Assembly (NCBI GenBank): GCA_037042915.1
Contig: CM073203.1
Location: forward strand, 2,604,001-2,668,000
DNA from: Auricularia sp. M13
Lineage: Eukaryota > Basidiomycota > Agaricomycetes > Auriculariales > Auriculariaceae
Reading direction: 5' to 3'
Length of the DNA stretch: 64,000 nucleotides
Position 1 is the stretch's first letter. Each line of letters begins with the position of its first letter. Below are positions 44,872 through 56,209 of this stretch, in pieces. The position numbers were made by a program, and so were the translations under genes. The notes under the pieces are model-generated. The model saw nothing but the letters and a program-made list of their open reading frames with translations. It did not search any database and was not told where the DNA came from.

Positions 44872-47819
44872 ATGATGTATCTGATGGGATGGGGCGATAC
44901 GTTCCAGTCACATCGATACGCTCCCATCTATTGGTCGTCGGTCAGAGGGTTTCTATTGCGTAATTTTTCAGAATTTCGAAAGCGGCAAGTTGTTTTATCA
45001 TATAAAGTTCTATCTACTTACAAAGAGTGTCAGGCGCTGCGAAGGTACCAACGAGGATGTGGAGACCACAGAGCCAAACGGCACAGACCAGGAAGCTGGT
45101 CAAGTGTCAGAATCTCCTGATACGGTCAGTTGATGTTGTAGGTGCGACACAATCAAGTACTTACTTCGATTGAATAGGGCGACGTCGTTACGCTCGAAAT
45201 CCAGCGTAACGGCGATGTACTTGGTCGCTCGCAGATCAACGATTATGCGTATCGCGGTGATGATTTGGAAAGGTTCAACCTTCTCCAGTTCACAGTAGAC
45301 ACCTACGAAGACCGCGTTACTGAGCGCGATAAAGCTTTGGAGCAGGAGCACGTACCTGACGGCATGGAGCAGCGTCGATTTCGAGGTAGACCGAGAGCTC
45401 AGCGAAGTCGGTACCAGGAGCATCATCCTCGTCACCAAACTCGCCTACGCATCCTTCGCCCTGACAACCACAACACACTTCCCAACATCATTGGCGGATA
45501 CTTCCCACTGGAACGCGATCCAAATCAGCGCGACTTCTTCTATGCATCTATGCTCGCGCTGTTGAAGCCTTGGCGTACCTACAACGATCTGAAGCCAGCA
45601 GAAATTACTTGGGTGGCAGCTTTTACAGAGTGGGAGGCGATGGCTCCGCAGTCTGCGCTTGACGTTCTGCGGAATATCCGGTTCTATCAAGAGAGTCAGG
45701 AAGCTGCTCGGGTTGAACGAGAACGGGACGAGCAGGCTGGCTGGCATACCAGTGGGACAGAGCGTGGTATGGGACACGATCAGCTGGACGCGATGGAAGA
45801 GGACAGTGCCGAGCCATCGGAGACAGTGTCTTTCCGTGTCACCGAAGAGGATGTCGAGCGAGCGAAAGCTGCTGCAGAAGGCGGGCGCGAAGAGGTTCAT
45901 GCAGGTGCAGCAATGGTTGCAGCTGTCGAGGCCGGTTTATTCTCTTCTGGGACGGACGAGTGGCCTGCTTCGCAGTGTGTGGCCGGATGAGCGGTTGGTG
46001 GGCACATGCAGCGGCTGCAGTCCTGGCAGGACGCAATGGCCGCAGATCGCGCTGTGCAACAAGAGCTTGCCGGTACCGAGATAGAACCTAACGACGGTAT
46101 GAAGGCTGCATTAGTAGTTGTTGTTCCTAGCTGACACTGCGTACAGGTGATGTTGTTATGGACACTAGTCAGGGTTTGGACGACAGCGACCTTGGATCCG
46201 TACTCCATGCGCCCGAGCTTGGATCCGACATTGATGCAGATGCGTCAATTCTTAACGAGGAACAGCGGCGCGCGTACGACATTATTGTCAACCATCTCCA
46301 TGCTGTTCTGGACGGCAAGCAGCCCGACCAATTGCTCATGCAGATCCAGGGCGAGGGCGGCACTGGGAAGACAAAGGTTATTGAGCTGGTCACGGCCACG
46401 TTTCAGCAGCGGAACATTGCGCACTGGCTACGTAAAGGAGCGTATACTGGCATTGCGGCATCCCTAATAGGTGGCAGCACTCTACATACGTTAGCGAAAA
46501 TCTCGCGTCGCAACGGACGCATACCGGAACGGACACGACGTTGGCTCGAGGAATATTGGCGCCACGTTCAGTATCTCATTATCGATGAGATATCAATGCT
46601 GTCGCGCGACTTTTTCGACACGCTGTCACGCATCATATCGGAGGCGAAGGGGGGCAACAGCGACCTGCCGTTTGGAGGCCTGAATGTCATCATCTGCGGC
46701 GACTTTCATCAATTCCCACCCGTTGTGAAGAAAAAATCAAGCGCACTTTTCTGGCCTAGTCGAGCCGAATACGACACGACTAGTGAAATGACGGGCCGTC
46801 AAATTTACGAGCAGTTCCAAACTGTGGTCATCCTGCGGCAGCAGATGCGCGCGGCGGATCCTGTCTGGACAGCATTCTTGCGACGGTTGCGGCATGGTGC
46901 ATGCACGAAGGACGATATCGACATGCTTCGCAGTCTGCAGCTGGGCCCCGATGACAACATTGCGACTGACCCGGCTTGGTCTGACGCAGTTCTTGTGACG
47001 CCAAGACATGCTGTTCGTCGCCGCTGGAATAGTGCCGCCCTGCGCAGGCATTGTTCACGGACAGGGGAGCGACTCTACCGTTGCCCTGCGGATGATCGGA
47101 TTGGCGGTCGGCCGCTCACGCTTGTGGAACGCTACGCCTTGTATGCGAGCAAGACTGGGAGCAGCGAACGACGGCGGCTGCCGGACGAGGTCGAAGTGGC
47201 AGTTGGGATGAGGGTGATGGTGACCTTCAATATCCAGACGGAGTTGGATGTTGCAAATGGCGCACGAGGTACCGTTGTCGGCGTGGTTCTTCATCCTGAC
47301 GAGCCCGAGATCAATCCAGCGGCCCATGAGGTCAAGCTTCGCTACGCACCCGCCTACATCCTAGTAAAGCTGGACAAGACACGCGCGAAGCAGCTGGACG
47401 GGCTCGATGAGGGTGTTATCCCCATAGCGCCAATGCAGCAAAGCTTTGGCTTGGATACGGCCTTGGGAAGGCAATCCGTTGAGCGCAGCCAGCTGCCTAT
47501 TACAGCGGCATACGCCTTCACCGACTATCGCATGCAGGGTCAGACGCTGTGCCCAGTCATCGTCGATATAGCAACACCACCCACCGGCCAACTATCCGGG
47601 TTTAGCGTCTACGTTGCATGCTCACGCGGGCGAGGTCGAGATGCCATCCGATTGCTGCGCGGCTTCGACTACAAGTTATTCATGACACATCCGAGTGAAT
47701 ATCTTCGTCTGGAAGACGAACGGTTAGAAGGATTGGATGTGGAGACTAAAAGGCTTCACTTGCTGGCAACCTCACGTACTCAGGATGTGTTCATGTCCAT
47801 GCAGACGGATGGAGTGTAG
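44872..47819 (+). pseudogene. Helitron RepHel, 3' part with PIF1-type helicase
   Basis: The reading resumes at YLMGWGDTFQSHRYAPIYW, directly continuing the Rep region lost at 4471. After an acidic stretch and an intron (about 45121-45177) comes the conserved block INDYAYRGDDLERFNLLQF (about 45235). A one-base shift near 45985 leads to GGHMQRLQSWQDAMA, and an intron at about 46096-46146 leads to the helicase: Walker A GEGGTGKTK (46350), Walker B YLIIDEISML (46575), GDFHQFPPV (46700), AYAFTDYRMQGQT (47510) and VYVACSRGRG (47605). The helicase exon alone is open for 553 codons to the stop at 47817. Another disturbed stretch lies at 44950-45050. Without its N-terminal half the gene cannot make a full RepHel. 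Confidence 0.93.
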
Positions 47820-49376
47820 CCAGTGCCGAAGATGAATATAACAGCAAATGTGCCGGTGAGGATATCACAGCTTCGAGCAACCCGCGGCGTAGGTAGATGT
47901 GTGTAGCAGGTGGGAGCAGGCGTGTCAAGTTCAACCCGGCAACGAGACGCGTGATAGACGCGCGACCGACGCGCCAACAGACGCGTCAACTCCGACCCAA
48001 CATGGATGGGCTCTCGGCGAGTGCGAAAGGGCCGTACTGCACAACACGACGATACCGTAAGTACTGCAATCCAGGAATGTCACCTTTTACAGAATCAAGC
48101 AGCCAAAATCTGCATTCTGCTTCATCCTGTCTGCTCGGGGCTAAGACCTTTCGTAACGTCCATTGGCAGAGCATGGGGGCCGGTACAGCTTACATAAGAA
48201 ATACTATGTGCCCACAAAGGCTTGACCTTCATGACCTTCAAGAAGAAAGGAGAAATACGAGCAGCTCGTCGCAATACGACAGCGGAAAATCACGTTGTTA
48301 TTATAGGGAGGCTCCATAGGCACGCAAGGAGCGACAACAGAGTAAGTATAGTAGCGGTAGTACAAGTTGTATGGCACAACTTCAACTTGTACGTGTACGG
48401 AGGCGAGAGTCGGGTTCAGACTGTCGCCAGCTCCACAGACGCGGGCGCTCCGGCTAAGCCTCGGGGAAAAGGGCACGCGCGCTTACGAATTTCACACAAA
48501 CGAGAGACCTTGCTGGCGCAAGGTGATCTCTCTCCCTTTTCTTAATCTCTCTAAGCTTATATAGTCTATATTATGGTTTTACAGAAGTTTCAGGCTGTAT
48601 CGATTGGAATAGCTGCTTCCACAAGCAACTCTTGGTGCGGAGGACTTATCCCGGGAGCAGTCGGGCACAGCCGATGACCGGCATTTGGACTACTCAGACT
48701 TAGCCAGATTTCGCCTCTCCCCCCCGAGCACCCAACATCCTTTTGTTTTGTCCCGTCGGTTTGAGTCAATATATCCTAGTTTTGGGTACTAATACGCCGT
48801 ATGGTGCAAGAATTTGAGCAAGGTGATTGCTCTACGGTTGTGTAATGGTCTGGGTCTGGTCGGCACCCTGCCTGGCGCCGCTACCTCTATAGCGCATGGC
48901 CGTGAGCATTCTTGACTCCCCAAAGTATAGGAGACACACTTTAGGATCCAATCCGGTTGGATGGGGGTCATTCCTGGGCTTCCTTGGTGCCCAGTTACTA
49001 TTTTATATTTCCAAAACTTGTAAAATTTACCCTATATAAATGGATTCAAAAACGCAAAATGACAGCTTTTGGATTATGAAGAAAAAATAGGTTTGTGACG
49101 GTACTGGCATGAGGTGCGGGAGCGCGATTTGGCTAAGTCCCGTGTCACGCTCAGTATCAAAAAGTGTGACATATGTTTGTGACGTCCGTTGTTCCCAGCC
49201 GCTTTACATCGCAGCGCAGCGGAGTTTTAAAGCGGCTGGTCACGAGCCTACGACGCGACTCACGCCGTCTGCAGTGCAACCCGAATGCCCAGTCCTTCGG
49301 CAATGGCGGATTCCAGCGGCTCTAGTAGTCCTGTATCTAGTACGCTTTATTGCCTTTCAACGGGCGCATAGAACTC
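47820..49376. other. No gene supported; Helitron 3' flank
   Basis: A GC-rich palindromic stretch (GACGCGTGATAGACGCG … CAGACGCGTC, about 47945-47990) lies downstream of the helicase and could be part of the Helitron 3' hairpin region, but I could not fix a CTRR end. Beyond 48100 no coding frame is convincing. Confidence 0.4.
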
Positions 49377-51847
49377 ATGCTGGTTTTAAAAGGCGTGGTT
49401 GCGCCGGTCACGGTCGAAAGTACTCTTTCTCAGTATACCTCTCGCATTAGAGCATTCTTGCTATCTGAAGATGATCTTCCGCTTTGGGAGCCTCCGACTG
49501 AACGGGAGGACGAGGTGTCTTGGGGGCCAGACCAAATAACGCGCCTCAAGACTCTTCGCATACCTGCTTTTATTACCAGCGATCCTACTGTGAGGCACAG
49601 ACCGGATATGCTCCTATACCTTCTCGGTCGACTTCATTTACTCGATGAAACCTTCGCTGAGCGCTTACAAGAGTTGATTACGGCGAAGGATCATATGTAA
49701 TTCATTCCGCTATCGCTGTCGCCTGCTCACACATCTACTAGGTATATTTCCAATGCGTCTGGGACAGGAAAGACGCGCATTCTCTTTGAAGTTCTTGCTA
49801 GTAACTGGGGTTTCTATTTCTCCTGCACCGCCAACCCGCGTATCGACCCGTACGGTTCTATGGACCTTCAAGACGCCTTGGACCGCATCGGCCACACGCT
49901 GCTCGACGGCGAGTACCTTACGGAAGATATACCGGCATTCAAACGGCTGCCGCCATCCTGGAAGGAGGTGGTCGACCTCAACCGTCGGATTGCGGACAGC
50001 CGCTTTATCAAGGTCATTCTTACGCGTCTCCTAGTCCTCGACCATTTCCTCGCCATCGTCGCCGAGACCGGTGTATCTGACGACGCTGCGCGTATGAAGT
50101 GGCTCTATCTGCAACTCCGCCCGCGGACTGTGTTGGTCGCAGATATTTTTATGTCGGTGAAGCGGGCTGTTAGCGACCTCGGGGTCTCGGACATTCTCTG
50201 TCGCATCGAGAACCTTTACAACATCCATCAGTCCAGAATCCGCTTTGTGGCCATCGATGAATCTAACGTAGCTATGACCCAGTATCGCGACGCGTTCATG
50301 ACCGCTGAATATCGTCATCGCGTACCCGTTCTGCGACAACTGGTCAACTGCATGGCAAACTGTCTCCCCGCGTCTCGGCTACTTGTTGCTGGAACCCTGC
50401 TCGACGAGGACGTCGTTTCCGAACCTATCGGGGCTTCAAGGTCGACTATACGCTCGCTTCGCGTATTTCATTCGCTCGGTCATTTTGGCTCGCTTGAGAG
50501 AACAACCCATTACCTTAGGCATTTCCTGCCGGACGACGTTCCGATGGAAGAGTGCAAGATGGTGCACGCCTGGATGCATGGCAGGTGAGCGTTTCTGAAT
50601 GACTTCAAACTTCCACACTGATCATGACAGGCACCGTTTTCTCGCGGTCTTCGTGATGTACACTCTCATCTATGGAGCGAACAGGCTGACTCGCGTTTTG
50701 GACACTTTGGTGCATCTGGCAACAGGCTACGCTCGCACAAGCGCACGGTCTCTCCAATATATGGATATCGGGTTGATCTTTCGTGATGAGACGCTTGAAG
50801 ATCAGGGTGAGCAGTGTTCGTGACTTGCGCCGTCGTCTGACCATCGGCAGGTCATGCCAGCAGCTCGCTGCGCACAGCTACTTTGAATTATGCTCTTCAC
50901 CGCCGCTCAAGCACAGTTACTGCCAACGCGAAGCATTTGGTAGGGCTGGGTGCCGCGCTGTATGGAAAGGACGTCAACACGGCCCACGTTTTCGAGCCCC
51001 TTGTCATGCTCAACCTCGCGCGCTGGTTAAGCAAATCCCCACGATATAACATTCATGGCATCATCCAAAGTCGAAGCGTAGACAGGATGTTCCCCGTGGG
51101 CGATGCATCTTTCGCGGAAGGCATCGCGAGCTGTCTGCGGGACATACTCGGCCGTCATCCGGCGCCGACTCTGCGAACCTTCCTCGATTTCGAAGGCCGT
51201 CCACCGGTATGGGCTGATCAATCCGCTCGGATTGTTCTTCCCCGCCTTTCCCAGCGCCGCTCGCACTTCGCGGAGTATACCTCCAGCACCGATATTTGCA
51301 TCGAGCTTGCGTCTTCGCCCGATGACGTCTTTCATTGGCTTGAAGATGCCTCGCGTCCTTTCATCATCCCCGATCCCGATTTTGGTGCTGCGCTGCTTTT
51401 CGTCCTCGAGCTCGCGGACTCGCAGCGGCTTCTCGTGTGCCTGGACCGGAATGGCCTCCGCAATCTCAACGACGGGCGCGTTCTACGCGATCACGGGGTG
51501 GTGCCTTTGCAAGCAGGAGACTTCTATAAACGAGTATGCTGGTTCTTGGCGCATGAACAGTTCTCCTTAACGTATCGCAGAACGAACGAGCCCGCGAGAG
51601 ACTGCAGATAGCATTGGCGAAATTCGGCTCGGATGTGCAACCGAGAGGTCGTAGAACATCGACCAAGGCGATGCCGCAGGTTTCAAAACACAATATACTC
51701 AACTTGCTTTGCTTCTCGCGCCTCAGTCGTGCAGGGACGAGCTACGATCCGCCTGCAGCCGTGCTCAAGTTGTCGTACTTGCTACAACAACAGTGCCCAG
51801 TCGAATTCGAGATGTCAAATGTCTTAGATTGCATAGATGGGACATAG
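49377..51847 (+). CDS. P-loop NTPase of the large basidiomycete family, possible Crinkler/REase-type
   Basis: The start is at MLVLKGVVAPVTVE. A first exon of about 110 codons ends before the intron 49698-49740. The next exon begins YISNASGTGKTRILFEVLAS (Walker A, about 49760), with Walker B RIRFVAIDESN at about 50245. Further exons carry AWMHGRHRFLAVFVMYTLIY, HVFEPLVMLNLARWLS and, near the end, FIIPDPDFGAALLFVLELAD followed by LLVCLDRN, which resembles a restriction-endonuclease-like core whose final Lys is lost. After an intron at 51532-51576 the C-terminus ends IDGT at 51847. I count five or six introns. The frame is open except for uncertain joints at 50810-50880. The link to Crinkler-type NTPase/REase proteins is inference from general layout. 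Confidence 0.6.
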
Positions 51848-52068
51848 GTGGAGAGGGGTAGTTTGTAATTTATTGTTAAATTTTTCTCATTTCGCGTCGG
51901 ACATTTCTGAATTAATTCCAGTCGTACAGTGCATACTTCAGCTCATATACCCCAGTACCATAATACCCTCGGGGCATAAAGCCTAACGATCAGCTCAGGC
52001 GCCAGGAATCACCCACGACGTTCAACTCCGCCCGGTTGCCTCAATCTCACGGATTCTGCCTGCCACGA
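51848..52068. other. No feature seen
   Basis: Short AT-rich 3' flank of the NTPase gene up to the target duplication of the next element. Confidence 0.5.
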
Positions 52069-52074
52069 GTCGTG

Positions 52075-53096
52075 TATGCTTCTTAAAGTGTACATTTATT
52101 ATTTCCCACTGAAAAGGGGGTGTCACACAAACTTGGGTGTCTCTCACCTGTATAAAGTGTGGGAACATCACTTTTGACGTTCGGACACACTCAGTTGGAG
52201 TGTGGACACACTTTGTCAGCAGTGCCGACACTCCCATCAGAGTGCTGACACTCCATCAAGGTGCCGACACTCCAATCAAAGTGCCGACACTCTTGCAGGT
52301 GGGTGGAACACCAAGTTCCCTCACCTCCCAGACCTTCTCCAAACACTGAGATATGATTGGGGATCATGCTCAGAGTGCATTTAAGCCTATATTTTGAGTT
52401 TATTCAAAATTTTATTTTACCAAAAAAGGCAATTTGGACCCTGAGGAGGCATTCAGAGCATGCTCTCCAGCCATATCTCAGTGTTTGGAGAAGGTCTGGG
52501 AGGTGAGAGAACTTGGTGTTCCACCCACCTGCAAGAGTGTCGGCACCAGGGGGCCCGCATGATAAGGATTGTGAATATCGGGTGGGGGTGGGTGGGTCGT
52601 GGGAAGATTGATGGCAACTCAATTGAGTTGGGACCCAAACAATCGTCACAAAATGTTCAACGAGTGAGAATCGAGCTTTTTTGACTCAGATTTTTGGCCA
52701 GAACGCTGCGGTCTGCTTTGTACGGCTCACTGCCAAAAAATCCGGGGTTTTGGGAGAGAACGGAGGCCTCAGTACGCAAAAGACATCCAAAAAAACTGAA
52801 TGGGTTTGATTAGCGCGCATATCTTCCCACGACCCACCCACCACCACCCAATATTCACAATCCTTATCATGCGGGCCCCCTGGTCGGCACTTTGATTGGA
52901 GTGTCGGCACCTTGATGGAGTGTCGGCACTCTGATGGGAGTGTCGGCACTGCTGACAAAGTGTGTCCACACTCCAACTGAGTGTGTCCGAACGTCAAAAG
53001 TGATGTTCCCACACTTTATACAGGTGAGAGACACTCAAATTGGTGTGGGACCCCCTTTTCAGTGGGCAATAATAAATGTACACTTTAAGAAGCATA
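52075..53096. mobile_element. Non-autonomous relative of the giant element (MITE-like), 1.02 kb
   Basis: Ends read TATGCTTCTTAAAGTGTAC and inverse, close to the ends of the giant element (TATCCTCCTTAAAGTGCAC). GTCGTG is duplicated outside (52069-52074 and 53097-53102). The whole body is a large palindrome containing tandem GTGCCGACACTCC units. A hAT-like MITE (52547-52882) is inserted near its centre. Without it the element is about 680 bp, like the copy at 60392. Confidence 0.88.
52547..52882. mobile_element. hAT-like MITE, 336 bp
   Basis: Terminal inverted repeats start CAGGGGGCCCGCATGA, and the 8-bp GTCGGCAC is duplicated outside (52539-52546 and 52883-52890). The CAGGG-type ends and 8-bp target are typical of hAT. 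It is inserted in the palindromic element 52075-53096. Confidence 0.88.
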
Positions 53097-53102
53097 GTCG
53101 TG

Positions 53103-53910
53103 CCGACTCACTGTTATCACACATACACCTTCTGATGCAGCGCACTGAGAAGCAGACATGGGCAGTCGAGAGCGCACGTTCCAGAGTTCAGAGGTGCCTA
53201 TTGGTGCCTTTGCAGAATTCGTCAACCAAATGCTATACCTCGTTGCAGTCAATCTACTCTTCACATCGTGCTGCTACTGGATTAATGGCCGTAATTATAT
53301 GACCTAGTGATGCTCTTCTTGTTGAGTCCTTGAGCCTTAAGAATCTGACTCGTTGACCTGAGGAAGCTTGAACTCCTGATCACTTGCGTAGGACAACGTG
53401 CTTGCCTGTTTCTGCCTGACAAATGACACGGCATGCCTGTTCCGAGTCTGCATAGTGTCAACGGCTGCATGAAGGGTTGTATTCTCTCAACATCGGGTGA
53501 GAATGTGACCACACACCTAAAACTGGCTCCTTAGCGCCCTTTATCCCGTGCCTGCGATTGAACCATTACTGTCTTCCTCCGGATGGCTTGTTCTCCTGTT
53601 GTTCTCTTAGGAAGTGGCAGTTGTTCTCTTAAAACTGCTGCCGCTTCCTGATTAATGATTGCCGGCCTGGCTTCGTTGCACCAACCGTCCGTTCCTCCAG
53701 CAGCACATCCTCCTCCAGGCGCTATGTCGATGGTTCTTCGCGTCATTATCAGACTATTCGGCCAGTATCAAGCCAGTTTAGTCGTTGACTGTGTGCCGCG
53801 TTGGTAAGAGTCTGGCCGCTTTACAATCGACGCGTACTTCTTCACGGAGCGCCCATGAGACGTAAAGCAACCGCGATATCCGCACCTCATAACACGACAC
53901 CTGTCCATTA
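53103..53910. other. No gene supported
   Basis: About 0.8 kb between two elements without convincing coding frames. Confidence 0.5.
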
Positions 53911-54082
53911 GGGGGTGTCACAGTGGTCGCAACGGAATCCGCAACGGAATCCGCAACGGAATCGGCAACGAAAGTCGCAACACGTCGCAACACGTCGCAG
54001 CGGCCGTTGCGACGCGTTGCGACTTGCGTTGCGGATTCCGTTGCGGATTCCGTTGCGACATGTTGCGACTACTGTGACACCC
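53911..54082. mobile_element. Small TA-flanked palindromic MITE, split by the Gypsy element
   Basis: The left end GGGGGTGTCACAGT follows TA. The inverse ACTGTGACACCC is cut by the Gypsy element at 54082, and its last two C residues and the flanking TA lie at 59287-59290. The interior is a palindrome made of GCAACGGAATCC repeats. The full element was about 174 bp. Confidence 0.75.
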
Positions 54083-54456
54083 TGTAACAGAACGGGTCAG
54101 CGCTTGCTGACTAAGCAGCACAGCAGCGCGCCGATTCCCGACTGAGTGGGAATCCAGGAGAACTTAGTAGAACTCTGTAGGACATTCTGAGGAATTCATG
54201 TATTTACTACTTAATTCCAGGGGCTTCCGGATCCTCAAAACGAGAAGAGTATATAAGAAGCCCCTGCTGTGAAATGGAGATTGTCTTTGGTCAGCTGGGA
54301 GCCGCCTAAGATCTGTTTGAGAAATAGTTGACTTTGCCGGACTCCGTCCCGCATTGTCGTGTGATTAGATTAGATAACTAGTATTTGAGGTATTCGAGGT
54401 CGCTCAGAGAGCCTGCCCCGACGAGAATCCGAACCCGACGGTCCGTTATTCTTACA
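54083..54456 (+). repeat. 5' LTR of the Gypsy element
   Basis: 374 bp, near-identical to 58908-59281. One visible difference near the end is CCCGACGG against CCCGAAGG. Confidence 0.92.
54250..54256 (+). promoter_or_regulatory. TATA box in the 5' LTR
   Basis: TATATAA in the LTR, with the same motif in the 3' LTR at about 59075. It is the likely core promoter of the element. Confidence 0.6.
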
Positions 54457-54503
54457 TTTGGTGACCACCTTGGTTCTGAGTTAACCTTGAGTAATCATTG
54501 AAA

Positions 54504-55860
54504 ATGCCTCCAAGGAAGCGTGGTCCGCGTGCAGCAAAGCAGCAGCCAGCTTCCTCGTCTGCCGATACGAACGGAGACGAAGGACGTGTGCACGAGACAG
54601 CCATGTCCGGGCCGTCGGAGCCGCGAACGGCCGACGCCCCTGTTGCTTCGACTAGCATGTCGAGACGCAACCAGTCAGCGCAGGAAGCGCCGACCGACGA
54701 CGTAGCGCCAGAGGCACCGCCGTCTTTATCGCTCACCTCAAGACGCCGGGCGTTATCGCCGACCAAGGGTATGACGGTGGTACCGACTGCAGGCCAAGGT
54801 GAGCCTGCAAGTCCACGCGCTACTGATCCTGATCTGCTATTGCGGCTGGTGAGTAGATATGAACGATCCCCGGCCTTTGCGCATACTCGTATTCGGGTAA
54901 GCACGGGCGATGGATCGGGAGGTAGAGTTGACCTCCGTTCACAGGTAATCCGTGCGATGCACACACCGCCGGCAGAACCGCCGGCAAGGACAATCGTGGA
55001 AGATACGTCCCTCGATGCGGAGGGGAGTACGGACCCAGACTTTGCGCATTCGCAGACCATGCCGGGTGAGCTTGGCCTTTTTGATTCGAGACCGCCGTCT
55101 GTAACGAATTCAGACCGCAGGCCAGCGTGGGAAGTTGACGAGGATGAGTACACAGTGCGCCCAGGTACGCATATTCCAAATGCCTCGCCGCAAACTGACC
55201 CACAAGAATTCTTTTCAGCTGTGCCTACGCCGGCGCGCAACCTTCCGTCGCTGCCGCCCTCTCCGTCATCGCGTCGCTCGTCCAGACGTTCCCATTTCTC
55301 CCCGCCCGTGGCTTCTACGCCAGCTTCGCGTGCATCGAATCATGACCGCGAAGAGAGTGGCGAAGAATTGCGTAGCTCAGGTTCGTCAGTCACTCGTGCA
55401 CCTTCGACGCAATACGAAAGAGCTGATCCGACGCCTTCACCAGAACCCAATTCTACGACTTCGAGTAGTGATCAAGGGCCCATACCACCGTCTCGCAACT
55501 GGCAGAGATTTGCCGAGCGTATGCGCCAGATCCGTGAGGAATTTGAGGAAGAAGATAGGCGGTACCCGCCAACAGATACATTGACTACGTCGATTAGACG
55601 TATCTCCCTGATGTCTGTAAGGTACTCAGAGCTTATGCAGTTGCTCGGAGAGGCTATAGCTGAGTTCTCGGATGACATCTCCATCCATGGAGGGCATGCT
55701 CAGCGTGCTATTCTACATTCCCTTAGACAAGTGATCAATGAAGAAGACAAATCGAAGGAAGACCCGCCGTCCGAAGATGCGGTAACAAGCGAAGGTAATG
55801 CACTGACGTGCGACAAAGGAGGCGGAGGCCACTTCGCCGCGGCGTCAGCACCCGAATTGT
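54504..55860 (+). CDS. Gag-like protein of the Gypsy element, C-terminus lost
   Basis: The frame opens after the primer-site region at MPPRKRGPRAAKQQ. An alternative ATG two codons upstream exists at 54498. It encodes a long low-complexity, Ser/Pro/Asp-rich N-terminus, then a charged helical part (FAERMRQIREEFEEEDRRY, YSELMQLLGEAIAEFSDDI). Capsid and zinc-knuckle regions expected further on are absent. From about 55860 the open frame continues into unrelated sequence and stops at 56009. This layout fits the N-terminal part of basidiomycete Gypsy Gag proteins. Function alone is unlikely. Confidence 0.55.
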
Positions 55861-55909
55861 CTATGAGGACTCATGAGAAAGCTAGAATGGTATGGGAAAG
55901 TTGTTCTGG

Positions 55910-56095
55910 ACAACGTACAGAATGGAGAGCGGAACTGCAGTTCCATTTTGTCGTCCTGAGCCGCGGCCATGTCGTACATCGTTGTCGAGTCGCCAGGGTA
56001 TTGAGATAGCGACTGCGACGGCGAGGGCGTGAAGTGCGACGGCAGCGACGTGTAGGACGAGACGGGGGAGTTCTGGGAATACGTGTTCAACATTA
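55910..56095 (-). pseudogene. Possible captured exon, unidentified
   Basis: A minus-strand stretch opening with MLNTYSQNSPVSSYTSLPSH and rich in Ser/Pro/Tyr looks like the disordered N-terminus of a cellular protein rather than retroelement sequence. It lies between the Gag frame and the inverted pol fragment. The identification is weak. Confidence 0.25.
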
Positions 56096-56209
56096 TTACA
56101 CAAATCTTTTTTGCTGGGACACGACGTGGGGTGTCAGCTTTTATAACTTTTTCCAAGGTAGGTGACGTATCTCTTGGCTCATTATCGCCCCAGCATCGTG
56201 ACATCGATA

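Noticed and set aside
47945-47990. Definite Helitron 3' hairpin and terminus
   Set aside because: The GACGCG palindrome is suggestive, but no CTRR end at the right distance could be fixed.
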